A stretch of DNA of 64,000 nucleotides, taken from positions 227,246 to 291,245 of the forward strand of contig JAHBUS010000005.1 of the NCBI GenBank assembly GCA_019637955.1. Direction: 5' to 3'. The DNA is from Pseudobdellovibrionaceae bacterium. GTDB taxonomy: Bacteria > Bdellovibrionota > Bdellovibrionia > Bdellovibrionales > Bdellovibrionaceae. A program made the position numbers and the translations under genes. Positions 44,297-52,320 of the stretch are shown here, piece after piece (position 1 is the stretch's first letter; the number at the start of each line of letters is the position of its first letter). Under the pieces are notes generated by a model, which saw nothing but the letters and a program-made list of their open reading frames with translations, did no database searches and had not been told where the DNA came from.

Positions 44297-44470
44297 GTCG
44301 GGCTCGCTGGGTTGCTGGTGTTTTTCACTGGCCGCCCCTGTTTGAACGAGTCCGCCTCGCGGCCTCTTGTGACCACAGATGACCGTTCCATTCGAACGCT
44401 CCCAAAGGTCGCTCTTTAAAATCTAATTTTTTCTGTGTGGTTCACGAAGAAGACTGTGAGCAGGCAGACC

Positions 44471-44499
44471 GACCCGGGGAGACCCGGGTCTTCATTTTT
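44471..44499 (+). terminator. Intrinsic terminator of the LysM gene
   Basis: GACCCGG-GGAGA-CCCGGGTC is followed by TTCATTTTT. It lies about 175 bases after the LysM stop. Confidence 0.75.
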
Positions 44500-44527
44500 C
44501 AGACACCTGCGCTGCGCTCGGCTACGG

Positions 44528-44598
44528 AAAGGTGCCTGTACAGAAAGGTGCCTGGCACCTTTTTGAAATGCGTGTCGTCAGAAGGTGCCAGGCACCTT
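44528..44598. repeat. REP-like AGGTGCCTGGCACCT palindromes
   Basis: AAAGGTGCCTGGCACCTTT (44544-44562) and AAGGTGCCAGGCACCTT (44582-44598) are near-perfect palindromes 19 bases apart; a partial copy AAAGGTGCCTGT begins at about 44528. This palindrome type occurs in several bacteria as a dispersed REP-like element. No transposase is nearby. Confidence 0.75.
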
Positions 44599-44619
44599 GC
44601 GAGGGTTTGCGTTAAAAGA

Positions 44620-44646
44620 AAAACCCGGGTGGTCCCGGGTTTTTTG
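44620..44646. terminator. Bidirectional terminator before the PilZ gene
   Basis: AAAACCCGGG-TGGT-CCCGGGTTTTTT has A- and T-tracts on both sides, so it can stop both the rightward region and the leftward PilZ-like gene ending at 44672. Confidence 0.85.
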
Positions 44647-44671
44647 GTGGTTTTATCTATGGGTCCGCTGG

Positions 44672-45037
44672 TTACGCGACTTTTTTGAAAATTTCGTCGA
44701 GCACGGAGCGGGTGCCGGAGCGTTTTTCTTCGACGAAGTAGATCAAGTCGTCGACGATCTGGATGTCTCGGTTGTTTTGAGGATTGAATCGAATCCCCGA
44801 ACCAAACGAGTTCGACCAGATCACGCTGGCCTGGATTTGGCGTTCGCGGCCGCTGACGACAAACGTCAGTTGAACCTTTTCACCGGCTTTGAGCGCAGAG
44901 CCACGGTGAGCGAGAAACGCTCCAGTGATGCTGACGTTTTTCAGAGATCCTGCGCTCTCTTCACGTGCGTAACTTTTGCGGAAATTGACCAGAACATTTA
45001 AACGTGTTCTCGGTGCGGGCATTTTGTCTGCTTCCAC
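44672..45037 (-). CDS. PilZ-like domain protein
   Basis: The 121-residue protein has the PilZ beta-barrel pattern: APRTRLNVLVNFR at the start, NVSITGAFLA (N34xS36xxG39), then ASVIWSNSFGSGIRF. The c-di-GMP-binding RxxxR motif seems incomplete: only R10 and R12 are present and the first arginine position is M6, so ligand binding is doubtful. The GTG at 45037 after GGGGGA is used; the ATG at 45022 has no clear binding site. It is divergent from rho. PilZ proteins usually act in motility or secretion control. Confidence 0.72.
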   Translation of the reverse strand: MEADKMPAPRTRLNVLVNFRKSYAREESAGSLKNVSITGAFLAHRGSALKAGEKVQLTFVVSGRERQIQASVIWSNSFGSGIRFNPQNNRDIQIVDDLIYFVEEKRSGTRSVLDEIFKKVA

Positions 45038-45333
45038 GGCGAGGTCCCCCTTCCTGGAGAACTCTTCGGCACCACCTTCAGATTACTAAAAACAAATTCA
45101 AAGAGTGATAAATGTTAGACAAAAAACGATGAAATACAGGTACTTATACCATTATGAGATTTCTCCTGTTTGAATAAAATCAAGGCTATCGAGGGCCTTG
45201 CTTCATGCTTGACAAAGGGCGTGGTGGAGCCCAAGATCGAGGCATTCCTGGGTGTTCGCCCAAGAGTTCAATAAAGTTCAAGACCCCCATTCTTCTCGAT
45301 CAAATCGAATTCAATCCAACCGGAGAACAGTGC
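45038..45333 (+). promoter_or_regulatory. Long leader and intergenic region upstream of rho
   Basis: The roughly 300-base stretch is AT-rich in its first half (ATAAATGTTAGACAAAAAAC, TACTTATACCATTATGAG), which may hold rho and PilZ promoters, and has no clear ORF with a ribosome binding site until the TTG at 45334. Long rho leaders are known elsewhere to support autoregulation. No defined structure was identified. Confidence 0.4.
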
Positions 45334-47163
45334 TTGGCAGATTCAAAAAATTCAGACACCGAAGTGGCTAAAAAACGCACCCGTAAGACCGCGGCGAGCG
45401 AAGCCACCGAAAAAGAGACCCCTGCAAAATCGGCCAAAGCCGAAAAATCTGAGGCCTCTGAGCCCGCGCCCAAAGCGCCGGCTCCCGCTGCCGAAGCAGC
45501 GCCCGCACCGGCGGCAACTCCGGCAGCAGCGGCCGCTCCGGCCGGAACAAGCGCCCCCCAACAACAAAATCAGGGATCTGGTGAAGGCGGCGGCGGACAG
45601 AGCGGCGGTCAGCAGCAGCAAGGTGGCGGCGGGCAACGCAATCATCAGCAACAGCACAATAATAACAAGCAACGCTACTTCGATAAACGCGGCGACAACC
45701 GCGGTGGTGGCGGTGGCGGCGGCGATCGCGGCGGGCATCGTCAGCACGGCAACAACAATCAGCGCCGTGATTTCCGCAACAACGACCGCGGCGAGCGTGG
45801 CAACAGCCGTCATTACCGTGACGACGACATGCCTGGTGAGGGCAACGCCGGCGCCATTTCACAGAACGAGGATTTCGATCTTTCAGAAGTGAATTTGACC
45901 GACGAAGAGAAGTCATGGCTCTCGTCGAAAGACCTCAAATCAAAAAACATCACGCAGCTCAACGACCTGGCGAACAAACTCAAAATCGAAAACGCCTCGG
46001 GTCTTCGCCGTCAGGATCTCGTTTTCGAAATCTTGAAGCGCGCGGCTCGCATCGGTGATATTCACGGTTCGGGCGTTTTGGAAATCCTGCCGGATGGCTA
46101 CGGTTTCTTGCGTTCGCCGGATTACAACTACCTTCCGGGTCCGGATGATATTTACGTTTCTCCCTCGCAAATTCGCCGTTTCGGCCTGCGCACGGGTGAC
46201 ACCATCACCGGGACCGTGCGTCCTCCCAAAGAGGGCGAGCGTTACTTTGCTCTGCTGAAAGTCGACTCTCTCAACTTCGAGAGCGGCGAAGCGGGCAAAG
46301 ACAAAATCCTCTTCGACAACTTAACGCCCCTTTACCCGAACGAGCGCCTGAAGCTCGAGCACATGCCTTCGGAATACACGACTCGCGTCGTGGATTTGAT
46401 GGCCCCGCTCGGAAAAGGTCAGCGCGGTTTGATCGTGGCGCCTCCGCGCACCGGTAAGACTGTTCTCATGCAAAATATCGCCAACGCGATTTCGCACAAT
46501 CACCCCGAAGTGAAACTCATCGTTCTTTTGATCGACGAGCGTCCTGAAGAGGTGACCGACATGCTTCGCTCAGTGAAAGGTGAAGTCATCAGCTCCACGT
46601 TCGATGAGCCGCCCACGCGCCACGTTCAGGTCGCCGAGATGGTCATCGAAAAAGCCAAGCGTTTGGTTGAGCACAAACACGACGTCGTGATTTTGCTCGA
46701 TTCGATCACGCGCTTAGCGCGAGCGTACAACACGGTCGTTCCTCCGAGCGGTAAGATCCTCTCGGGTGGTGTCGATTCGAATGCGCTCCACAAGCCCAAG
46801 CGTTTCTTCGGTGCGGCTCGTAACATCGAAGAGGGCGGCTCGCTCACGATCATCGCCACCGCGCTTGTCGATACCGGCTCGCGTATGGACGAAGTCATCT
46901 TCGAGGAGTTCAAAGGAACCGGTAACGCCGAGATCCACCTCGACCGCAAACTCATGGAAAAACGCATCTTCCCGTGCATGGACATCAACAAATCGGGCAC
47001 TCGTAAAGAGGACCTGTTGGTTGAGAAAGCAGACCTGAACCGTCTGTGGATCTTGCGCAAGGTGATGGCTCCCATGAACGTCGTGGACGCCATGGAATTC
47101 CTCATCGGAAAACTCGAGAACACAAAAACGAATACACAGTTCCTGCAAGGCATGAACGGATAG
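45334..47163 (+). CDS. rho: Transcription termination factor Rho with long low-complexity insertion
   Basis: The 609-residue protein (usual length about 420) starts at TTG 45334, 7 bases after GGAGA; earlier in-frame starts give unlikely residues. Residues 30-172 are alanine/proline-rich and then Q/G/N/R-rich ([20 protein letters not shown] onward). The Rho N-terminal helical and cold-shock domains follow ([20 protein letters not shown]), then the motor with Walker A PPRTGKT at 370-376 and the conserved [13 protein letters not shown]. The insertion is probably disordered and may affect RNA binding or self-assembly. A leader of about 300 bases precedes it. Confidence 0.94.
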   Translation: MADSKNSDTEVAKKRTRKTAASEATEKETPAKSAKAEKSEASEPAPKAPAPAAEAAPAPAATPAAAAAPAGTSAPQQQNQGSGEGGGGQSGGQQQQGGGGQRNHQQQHNNNKQRYFDKRGDNRGGGGGGGDRGGHRQHGNNNQRRDFRNNDRGERGNSRHYRDDDMPGEGNAGAISQNEDFDLSEVNLTDEEKSWLSSKDLKSKNITQLNDLANKLKIENASGLRRQDLVFEILKRAARIGDIHGSGVLEILPDGYGFLRSPDYNYLPGPDDIYVSPSQIRRFGLRTGDTITGTVRPPKEGERYFALLKVDSLNFESGEAGKDKILFDNLTPLYPNERLKLEHMPSEYTTRVVDLMAPLGKGQRGLIVAPPRTGKTVLMQNIANAISHNHPEVKLIVLLIDERPEEVTDMLRSVKGEVISSTFDEPPTRHVQVAEMVIEKAKRLVEHKHDVVILLDSITRLARAYNTVVPPSGKILSGGVDSNALHKPKRFFGAARNIEEGGSLTIIATALVDTGSRMDEVIFEEFKGTGNAEIHLDRKLMEKRIFPCMDINKSGTRKEDLLVEKADLNRLWILRKVMAPMNVVDAMEFLIGKLENTKTNTQFLQGMNG

Positions 47164-47332
47164 TTACATAACTATTTGAAATGACTTGGTTAAAATAAGT
47201 TTCTTGGGGGCCCTAAAAAGCCCCTTCGGCGAGCGAATAAAACTCGACAGGGCTTTGTCCCTTGTGTTATTTCCTCTGCCTTGTATTTGGACATAGCGGA
47301 GCCCTAACCGGCGGCCTACTTTGGAGTAGATC

Positions 47333-47578
47333 ATGAAAAAAAGCCTGCACCCTGAACTTCACGACGTCGTTTTCAAAGACGTTTCTTGCGACTTCTCTTT
47401 CCTCGGTAAATCGACTCAAAAGTCGAACGAAATGGTGAAATGGGAAGACGGTAAAGAGTACCCCTTGCTCAAAGTTGAGATCTCGGCCGCTTCGCACCCC
47501 TTCTACACGGGCAAACAGCGCGTGATGGATACCGAAGGCCGCATCGACCGCTTCAAAAAGAAGTACGGCAGAAAATAG
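47333..47578 (+). CDS. rpmE: Ribosomal protein L31 (type B, zinc-free)
   Basis: The 81-residue protein begins [19 protein letters not shown] and has the L31 pattern ending [25 protein letters not shown]. The zinc-binding cysteine pair is absent (only C19), so it is the C-minus type B form. It is usual length. It lies alone between rho and prfA, with a terminator after it. L31 bridges the subunits. Confidence 0.95.
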   Translation: MKKSLHPELHDVVFKDVSCDFSFLGKSTQKSNEMVKWEDGKEYPLLKVEISAASHPFYTGKQRVMDTEGRIDRFKKKYGRK

Positions 47579-47614
47579 TTTTTATTTTAAGGCGACCTTG
47601 GTCGCACATAAACG

Positions 47615-47650
47615 AATGCGGCTTTCTCAATTTGGGGAAGCCGCATTTTT
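47615..47650 (+). terminator. Intrinsic terminator of rpmE
   Basis: AATGCGGCTT pairs with AAGCCGCATT over a 13-base loop and is followed by TTT. A smaller GGCGACC-TTG-GTCGC hairpin precedes it. Confidence 0.85.
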
Positions 47651-47703
47651 CATTCTTGCCATCCCTGTTGTGCATCCAAGGTCCGTTCCACTAGGATAAG
47701 ACG

Positions 47704-48789
47704 ATGTTCAAAAAACTCGAAGAGGTCGAAAGCCGGTACGAAGAGGTGCAGCTCCAGCTGCAAAAGCCCGATATTGCTTCGGACCAAAAGAAATACCGAG
47801 CGTTCATGAAGGAGCTGGCGGGGCTTGAGAAGATCGTCATTCCCTTTCGCGAGTACAAAAAGAAAAAAAAGGATCTTGAGGCCAACAAAGAGCTCGTGAA
47901 TGATCCTGATCCCGACATGAAAGAGATGGCGAAAGAAGAAATCCGGGTTCTCGAAAAAGAGATCCCCGAACTCGAGCACAGCCTGATGCTTTCGCTGATC
48001 CCCAAAGATCCCAACGACGATAAAAATATCATTCTCGAAATCCGCGCGGGCGCCGGCGGCGATGAGGCGAGCCTCTTCGCGCATGAGCTGTTCCGTGCGT
48101 ACACGCAGTTTGCTTCGGATCAGGGCTGGAAAGTCTCTTTGATGTCGAGCTCTGACGGCAACGTCGGCGGCTTCAAAGAGGTGATCGCCAGCATCTCGGG
48201 CGAAAGCGTTTACAGTAAGCTCAAATTCGAGTCGGGCGTACACCGTGTTCAGCGCGTTCCCGATACCGAGACCCAAGGACGCGTGCACACGAGCACGGTC
48301 ACGGTCGCCGTGATTCCCGAGCAAGAAGAGACCGAGGTCAAACTCAACATGAATGAGATCCGCATCGACGTCACCCGCTCGCAAGGCGCCGGCGGTCAGT
48401 CGGTCAACACCACGGACTCGGCCGTTCGTGCGACCCACCTTCCGACCGGGATTATTGTCTTCTGTCAGCAGGGGAAGTCACAGACCAGCAATAAAGAGAT
48501 CGCGCTCAAGATCCTGTACTCCAAGTTGGTCCAAATCGAAGAAGACCGCCGGATCAAAGAGGCTTCCGACGCGCGTCTGGCGCAAATCGGAACGGGCGAC
48601 CGCTCCGAGCGCATCCGCACGTACAACTTTCCGCAAAGCCGGATCACCGATCACCGGATCGGGTTTACAACCCATGCCATCCATGATGTCATGGGAGGCA
48701 ACATGGGCGTCGTGATCGACCCGTTGATCACCCACTTCCAAGCGGAAGCGCTTAAAAACCAAGGACGATCGGGCGAACAAACCACATGA
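47704..48789 (+). CDS. prfA: Peptide chain release factor 1
   Basis: The 361-residue class I release factor has the peptidyl hydrolysis motif GAGGQSVN near residue 231 and the codon-reading segment in [13 protein letters not shown]. The normal full length and the C-terminal [20 protein letters not shown] block ([19 protein letters not shown]) are present. It recognises UAA and UAG stop codons. It overlaps prmC by 4 bases, the usual arrangement since PrmC methylates the GGQ glutamine. Confidence 0.97.
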   Translation: MFKKLEEVESRYEEVQLQLQKPDIASDQKKYRAFMKELAGLEKIVIPFREYKKKKKDLEANKELVNDPDPDMKEMAKEEIRVLEKEIPELEHSLMLSLIPKDPNDDKNIILEIRAGAGGDEASLFAHELFRAYTQFASDQGWKVSLMSSSDGNVGGFKEVIASISGESVYSKLKFESGVHRVQRVPDTETQGRVHTSTVTVAVIPEQEETEVKLNMNEIRIDVTRSQGAGGQSVNTTDSAVRATHLPTGIIVFCQQGKSQTSNKEIALKILYSKLVQIEEDRRIKEASDARLAQIGTGDRSERIRTYNFPQSRITDHRIGFTTHAIHDVMGGNMGVVIDPLITHFQAEALKNQGRSGEQTT

Positions 48790-49655
48790 AGCTTCAAGAA
48801 GTCCTCGATAAAACCATCCACTTCTTTAAAGAGCGAAAATTCGATTCGCCGAGATTGGATGCCGAGCTTCTTTTGGCGGGTGCTCTTGGATTCCGCCGGA
48901 TCGACTTGTACCTGAAGTTCGATCAACCGCTCAAAGACGACGAACTTCAACGCTGCCGTGACGCCGTCAAGCGCCGTTCGCAAGGCGAACCCGTGGCTTA
49001 CATTTTAGGTCAGCGTGACTTCTACGGCCTGTCTTTCATTGTCGATTCGCGCGTGCTCATCCCCCGGCCCGAGACCGAACTCTTGGCCGAAGAAGCAATC
49101 GCGTTTTCGAAAACTTTGAAAAACGAAGAGGGTGAAAGTCCCGAGGTTCGCGTTTTGGATTTAGGTTCGGGCTCAGGCTGTCTGGGCCTGACGCTCACGC
49201 ATCAGATTCCAAATTCAAAAACGGTGCTCGTTGATATTTCCGAGGATGCGCTCAATGTGGCGCGGCTCAATGCTGAGCGGTTGGGTCTTTTGGATCGCGT
49301 GACGTTCCAGCTGGGTGACGCCGCGGCGACGGAACTGGGAAGTTTGTTCGACATCATCGTCGCCAATCCTCCGTACATTGCCGAGGGTGATCAAAATTTG
49401 TCTCCCGATGTTTTAAAATTCGAACCCCGTTCGGCGCTTTTCGCCGACGACGATGGCCTGGCGATGATCCGTTCGTGGAGCCGTCATGCCATCGCTTCGC
49501 TCAAGCCTGGAGGCTTTATCGGTTTTGAAACCGGTATGTCGCAAGGGGCGGCCGCGCGCGAGCATTTTGCTTCGCTCGGACTTGAAAAAGTGCGTACGCT
49601 CAAGGATCTCGCGGGCCTTGACCGGCACGTGCTGGGCCAGAAGGCCAAAGGATAA
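48786..49655 (+). CDS. prmC: Release factor glutamine N5-methyltransferase
   Basis: The 289-residue SAM methyltransferase has an N-terminal helical domain, SAM-binding [12 protein letters not shown] and the catalytic NPPYI motif in [14 protein letters not shown]. It methylates GGQ of RF1 and RF2. It starts inside the prfA stop and murA begins 3 bases after its stop, so prfA-prmC-murA likely forms one unit. Confidence 0.95.
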   Translation: MKLQEVLDKTIHFFKERKFDSPRLDAELLLAGALGFRRIDLYLKFDQPLKDDELQRCRDAVKRRSQGEPVAYILGQRDFYGLSFIVDSRVLIPRPETELLAEEAIAFSKTLKNEEGESPEVRVLDLGSGSGCLGLTLTHQIPNSKTVLVDISEDALNVARLNAERLGLLDRVTFQLGDAAATELGSLFDIIVANPPYIAEGDQNLSPDVLKFEPRSALFADDDGLAMIRSWSRHAIASLKPGGFIGFETGMSQGAAAREHFASLGLEKVRTLKDLAGLDRHVLGQKAKG

Positions 49656-49658
49656 ATC

Positions 49659-50912
49659 ATGGATAAAATGATCGTGGGCAGCGGTGCTGTCTTGAATGGT
49701 GAAGTCGCGGTGAGCGGCGCAAAGAATTCGGCCCTGAAACTTTTGTTCGCGAGCCTATTGGCAGAAGGCGAACACGTTTTTCGCAATGTCCCCCGCCTGA
49801 AAGATGTCGAGTCCACCGCGACGCTCTTGCAATCGCTGAATTGTCAGACTGATTTTGAGGGCGATGTTTTCAAAGTTCGAGTCGCCAAACCCGGCAGCTT
49901 CGAGGCGCACTATGATCTTGTTCGAAAAATGCGTGCGAGCATTCTCTGTCTGGGTCCCCTGCTCGCGAAATATGGCCAAGCGGTTGTTTCCTTGCCCGGT
50001 GGCTGCGCGATCGGCACGCGTCCGATCGATCTCCACCTCGAAGGGATGAAGGCCCTGGGTGCTGAAATCACCCTCGAAGAGGGTTACGTGAAGGCCAAGG
50101 CCAAACGCCTCAAGGGCGCGCCCTTCTTGTTTGAAACCGTGACCGTGGGTGGAACCGAGAACGTGATGATGGCGGCAACGTTGGCCGAAGGCACCACGAT
50201 CCTCGAAAATGCCGCTAAAGAACCCGAGATCGTCGATCTGGCCGAGTACCTCATCCGCATGGGCGCGAAAATCCGCGGCCACGGAACCAGCGTGATCGAA
50301 ATCGAAGGGGTGAACAGCTTGAAGCCTGCCGAGTTTTCGGTGATGCCGGATCGGATCGAAGCCGGAACGCTTTTGATCGCGGGCGCGATCACGGGCGGCG
50401 AGGTCACGATCACCAAAGCCGTGCCTGAGCACATCGAGTCGCTCATCGTGAAACTGCGTGAGTGCGGATTTAAAATTTCGGCCACCGACCGCACGGTCAC
50501 CGTTCACCCGCTCAAGCAGTGCCAGGCGGTTGATATCACCACCAATCCCTATCCTCAGTTCCCCACCGATCTTCAGGCGCAATTCATGGCCTTGATGTGC
50601 GTCGCGCAAGGAACCAGCGTGATCTCGGAAACCGTTTTCGAGAACCGCTTTATGCACGTTCAAGAACTCACGCGTTTGGGCGCGGACATTACACCCAAGT
50701 CGCGCGTTTCGGTTGTTCGTGGAAAACCCGGTGGATTGACCGGCGCCCCCGTCATGGCGACGGACCTTCGTGCGAGCGCGAGCTTGGTGTTGGCTGGCCT
50801 GGTGGCTAAAGGTGAAACGACCGTCAGTCGCATCTATCACTTGGACCGCGGTTACGAAAACCTCGAGAATAAGCTCTCATCCTTGGGTGCGAAAATCCGC
50901 CGCTCCAATTAA
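49659..50912 (+). CDS. murA: UDP-N-acetylglucosamine 1-carboxyvinyltransferase
   Basis: The 417-residue EPSP-synthase-fold enzyme has the substrate segment GAKNSALKLLFASLLAEG and the catalytic cysteine C116 in LPGGCAIGTRPIDLHLEG, the residue alkylated by fosfomycin in sensitive bacteria. It commits UDP-GlcNAc to peptidoglycan. Its TAA stop is the first three bases of a tandem repeat array. Confidence 0.97.
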   Translation: MDKMIVGSGAVLNGEVAVSGAKNSALKLLFASLLAEGEHVFRNVPRLKDVESTATLLQSLNCQTDFEGDVFKVRVAKPGSFEAHYDLVRKMRASILCLGPLLAKYGQAVVSLPGGCAIGTRPIDLHLEGMKALGAEITLEEGYVKAKAKRLKGAPFLFETVTVGGTENVMMAATLAEGTTILENAAKEPEIVDLAEYLIRMGAKIRGHGTSVIEIEGVNSLKPAEFSVMPDRIEAGTLLIAGAITGGEVTITKAVPEHIESLIVKLRECGFKISATDRTVTVHPLKQCQAVDITTNPYPQFPTDLQAQFMALMCVAQGTSVISETVFENRFMHVQELTRLGADITPKSRVSVVRGKPGGLTGAPVMATDLRASASLVLAGLVAKGETTVSRIYHLDRGYENLENKLSSLGAKIRRSN

Positions 50913-51002
50913 GTCCGCCCGTGGCGCCCGCGGCGCCTCTTAAGTCCGCCCGTGGCACCTCCGGCGCCTCTTAAGTCCGCCCGTGGCACCTCCGGCGCCT
51001 CT
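50910..51002. repeat. Three tandem 31-bp palindromic repeats after murA
   Basis: The units start TAAGTCCGCCCGTGGC and each contains a GGCGCC/GGCACC..GGCGCC hairpin before CTCT. They occupy 50910-50940, 50941-50971 and 50972-51002; units 2 and 3 are identical. The first three bases are the murA stop. The array ends with TCTACCTGAAG, shared with the lone copy after rplI (11856-11889). The stop of the following leftward gene begins at 51003. Confidence 0.88.
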
Positions 51003-51437
51003 CTACCTGAAGGCCTCGGGACTGTTGTCTTTTAATTTTTTGAGTTCAGCGAGGACCTCTTCGGCAGAAAGGTCTTTTGTGGCAATCGGAGATTCGAACA
51101 AAAGCTGCTCGGCGCGGCTCTTGGCGATGACGTGTATCGAGAAGACGATCATCAGCTGAAAGAAAAATCCGATCCAGCTCAGCACCAATCCCGCGATTCC
51201 TAAAAGCCAGACGCCGCGGCGGTATTTTAGAAGATCCCGCTCTTCGCGCCCTTCGACCCACTCTTTGATGGTGGTTTCAGACTCGATCCAAACGGAGCCG
51301 ACATGACGAAGATTGCGCTGCACGCGCTGGGTGCGCTCCGAGCGCATCTTGCGGCGGTGCCATTCATAATGAAGTGCGGTCAACGCGATGTTGGGAATCC
51401 ATCCCACCGCGTACCCCACAGCCATTTCGGGGAGCAT
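51003..51437 (-). CDS. Membrane protein of unknown function (144 aa)
   Basis: The protein has an N-terminal hydrophobic span (MAVGYAVGWIPNIALTAL), then a basic region and another span (VWLLGIAGLVLSWIGFFFQLMIVFSIHV), ending in a charged tail. It resembles 2TM-domain membrane proteins. Its stop codon abuts the repeat array that ends at 51002. Upstream are the two hairpins at 51496-51587. No function is known. Confidence 0.7.
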   Translation of the reverse strand: MLPEMAVGYAVGWIPNIALTALHYEWHRRKMRSERTQRVQRNLRHVGSVWIESETTIKEWVEGREERDLLKYRRGVWLLGIAGLVLSWIGFFFQLMIVFSIHVIAKSRAEQLLFESPIATKDLSAEEVLAELKKLKDNSPEAFR

Positions 51438-51495
51438 GAACGCATCCTGCTCCTGTCGGGGGACCTCGGCAAGTTTTGTGAAGGGGGAAAAAGAA

Positions 51496-51535
51496 AAAGC
51501 CTCGGTGTCTGGAGGGGGGGTGACATCGAGGCTTT
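51496..51535 (-). terminator. Hairpin 2 of a two-hairpin RNA: leftward terminator with C-rich loop
   Basis: On the minus strand, AAAGCCTCGATGTC pairs with GACACCGAGGCTTT around a loop of A-C(7)-TCC-A, and TTTTTCTTTTT follows. It is an intrinsic terminator for leftward transcription from the 51600-52013 gene, with an unusual C-rich loop. Confidence 0.85.
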
Positions 51536-51549
51536 ATTAGAACTTAGAA

Positions 51550-51587
51550 TAAAAGTCTCAGCCCAGGAGGGGGTCTAGGGCTGAGAC
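51550..51587 (-). terminator. Hairpin 1 of a two-hairpin RNA: leftward terminator with C-rich loop
   Basis: On the minus strand, GTCTCAGCCC pairs perfectly with GGGCTGAGAC around the loop TAGACCCCCTCCT, followed by TTTTATT. Together with the hairpin at 51496-51535 it gives two terminators in a row, both showing CCCCCTCC in the loop. Confidence 0.8.
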
Positions 51588-51599
51588 CCAAACGCAAAC

Positions 51600-52013
51600 T
51601 CAATTGAGTCCGCTAATTTGCAAAACAACCAGCACAGGAGCAGAAACCTGCGAAGCTCCCTCTTCGGAGAGGGGATCCATCGAGTAGAGCTGATAAACAG
51701 GTCCGCTCTTGTGCATCAGTTCGTAGCCTTGGACTTGAACTTGTTGTCCGTTGAAAACCGAGAGGTCTTCATTGGACTGAAGTTCATAGAAAAGCTCGTT
51801 GGAAACGATCAAGTACGTCTGACCTTCAGCGGTCACGGCGACTTCGCCAACGAATGTTTTCATCTGAACCGCTGCTCCCACACCCTTGTGGATGGGGAAG
51901 TTCGACATTTCAGCTCTTGCTGAAGCAGAGAACCCAAGAACGATGAGGACATAAATCAGGATCAGGGCGTTACGAACTTTCGAGTTTTCCAGTGCCAGTT
52001 TCATTGTCGCCAT
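51600..52013 (-). CDS. Secreted or membrane-anchored protein of unknown function (137 aa)
   Basis: The start is placed at ATG 52013 (MATMKLALENSKVRNALILI); GAAGGA lies 3-4 bases upstream. Later ATG 52004 or an earlier frame to 52052 are possible. The hydrophobic LILIYVLIVLGFSASARA is a signal sequence with a likely cleavage after ARA. The mature part is a small beta-rich domain (VGEVAVTAEGQTYLIVSNEL, NGQQVQVQGYEL), OB-like in pattern. No family is recognised. Its 3' UTR holds the two C-rich-loop hairpins. Confidence 0.7.
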   Translation of the reverse strand: MATMKLALENSKVRNALILIYVLIVLGFSASARAEMSNFPIHKGVGAAVQMKTFVGEVAVTAEGQTYLIVSNELFYELQSNEDLSVFNGQQVQVQGYELMHKSGPVYQLYSMDPLSEEGASQVSAPVLVVLQISGLN

Positions 52014-52320
52014 GATTCCTTCTTTGCTCATCTTTCTAAGTGGTTCCATCAAGAGTTGAAGATCAATGCAGCAGTCAGTTGAAATCTGTTAGAGCAAGTC
52101 CAGTGCCAAAAACTTTGACAGTTCAAATCGAAATTAAAAGGTGATGGGATTCGCCGCCCGAAGATCAGGGCCGGGACGATGGTCCCAAGCTGGTTTTCGG
52201 GTTCCAATCTGGAACCGTTTTTTGGGTTCCAAAAGCGATCCAGCGTGGCGCCAGGTCTGAGGTCTTGAATTGGGTGCAAATTCTCAAAAAACCCCTGAAA
52301 TCCCGGTAAGATAGAAGTTC
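52014..52320. other. Intergenic region before the GYF-TPR gene
   Basis: About 300 bases without a convincing ORF. TTTGACAGTTC near 52110 is a possible -35-like element for rightward transcription, but no matching -10 was seen. An inverted repeat followed by a T-run at 52199-52223 is listed separately. Confidence 0.5.
52199..52223 (+). terminator. Orphan + strand hairpin with T-run
   Basis: GGTTCCA-ATC-TGGAACC (52200-52216) is followed by GTTTTTT. No rightward gene lies between 50912 and here, so it ends either an unannotated short transcript or acts as an attenuator upstream of the gene at 52321. GGGTTCCAAAA recurs just after. Confidence 0.6.

Larger units (their letters stand above)
44297..44670. 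other. Gene-poor interval with terminators and palindromic repeats
   Basis: No reading frame here looks protein-like. The first half (44297-44460) has a broad hairpin tendency (GTGACCACAGA against TCTGTGTGGTTCAC, 44369-44451) but no recognised RNA. The rest holds two intrinsic terminators and three AGGTGCC-type palindromes, listed separately. Confidence 0.6.
51496..51599 (-). ncRNA. Candidate 3'-UTR-derived small RNA with two CCCCCTCC loops
   Basis: The interval after the stop of the leftward 137-aa gene carries two stable hairpins, both ending in T-runs, and both with the same single-stranded CCCCCTCC loop. That sequence is complementary to Shine-Dalgarno-like AGGAGGG. C-rich loops are the targeting parts of some known small RNAs that block translation. 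A double terminator is the plain alternative. No transcript evidence is available. Confidence 0.4.

Noticed and set aside
44369..44451. Possible long imperfect hairpin before the LysM terminator
   Set aside because: Pairing is interrupted and no T-run follows; it did not match any RNA class I could recognise, so it is only mentioned as part of the gene-poor interval.
45205..45333. Extra 43 codons upstream of the rho TTG start
   Set aside because: No ribosome binding site fits the ATG at 45205 and the residues are unlike a Rho N terminus, whereas GGAGA fits TTG 45334.
49755..50840. Leftward 361-codon frame antisense to murA
   Set aside because: Opposite to an essential, well-conserved gene; no domain-like features.
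50910..51002. The 31-bp array as a CRISPR
   Set aside because: The units are directly adjacent with no unique spacers, and no cas gene is present, so it is a tandem palindromic repeat.
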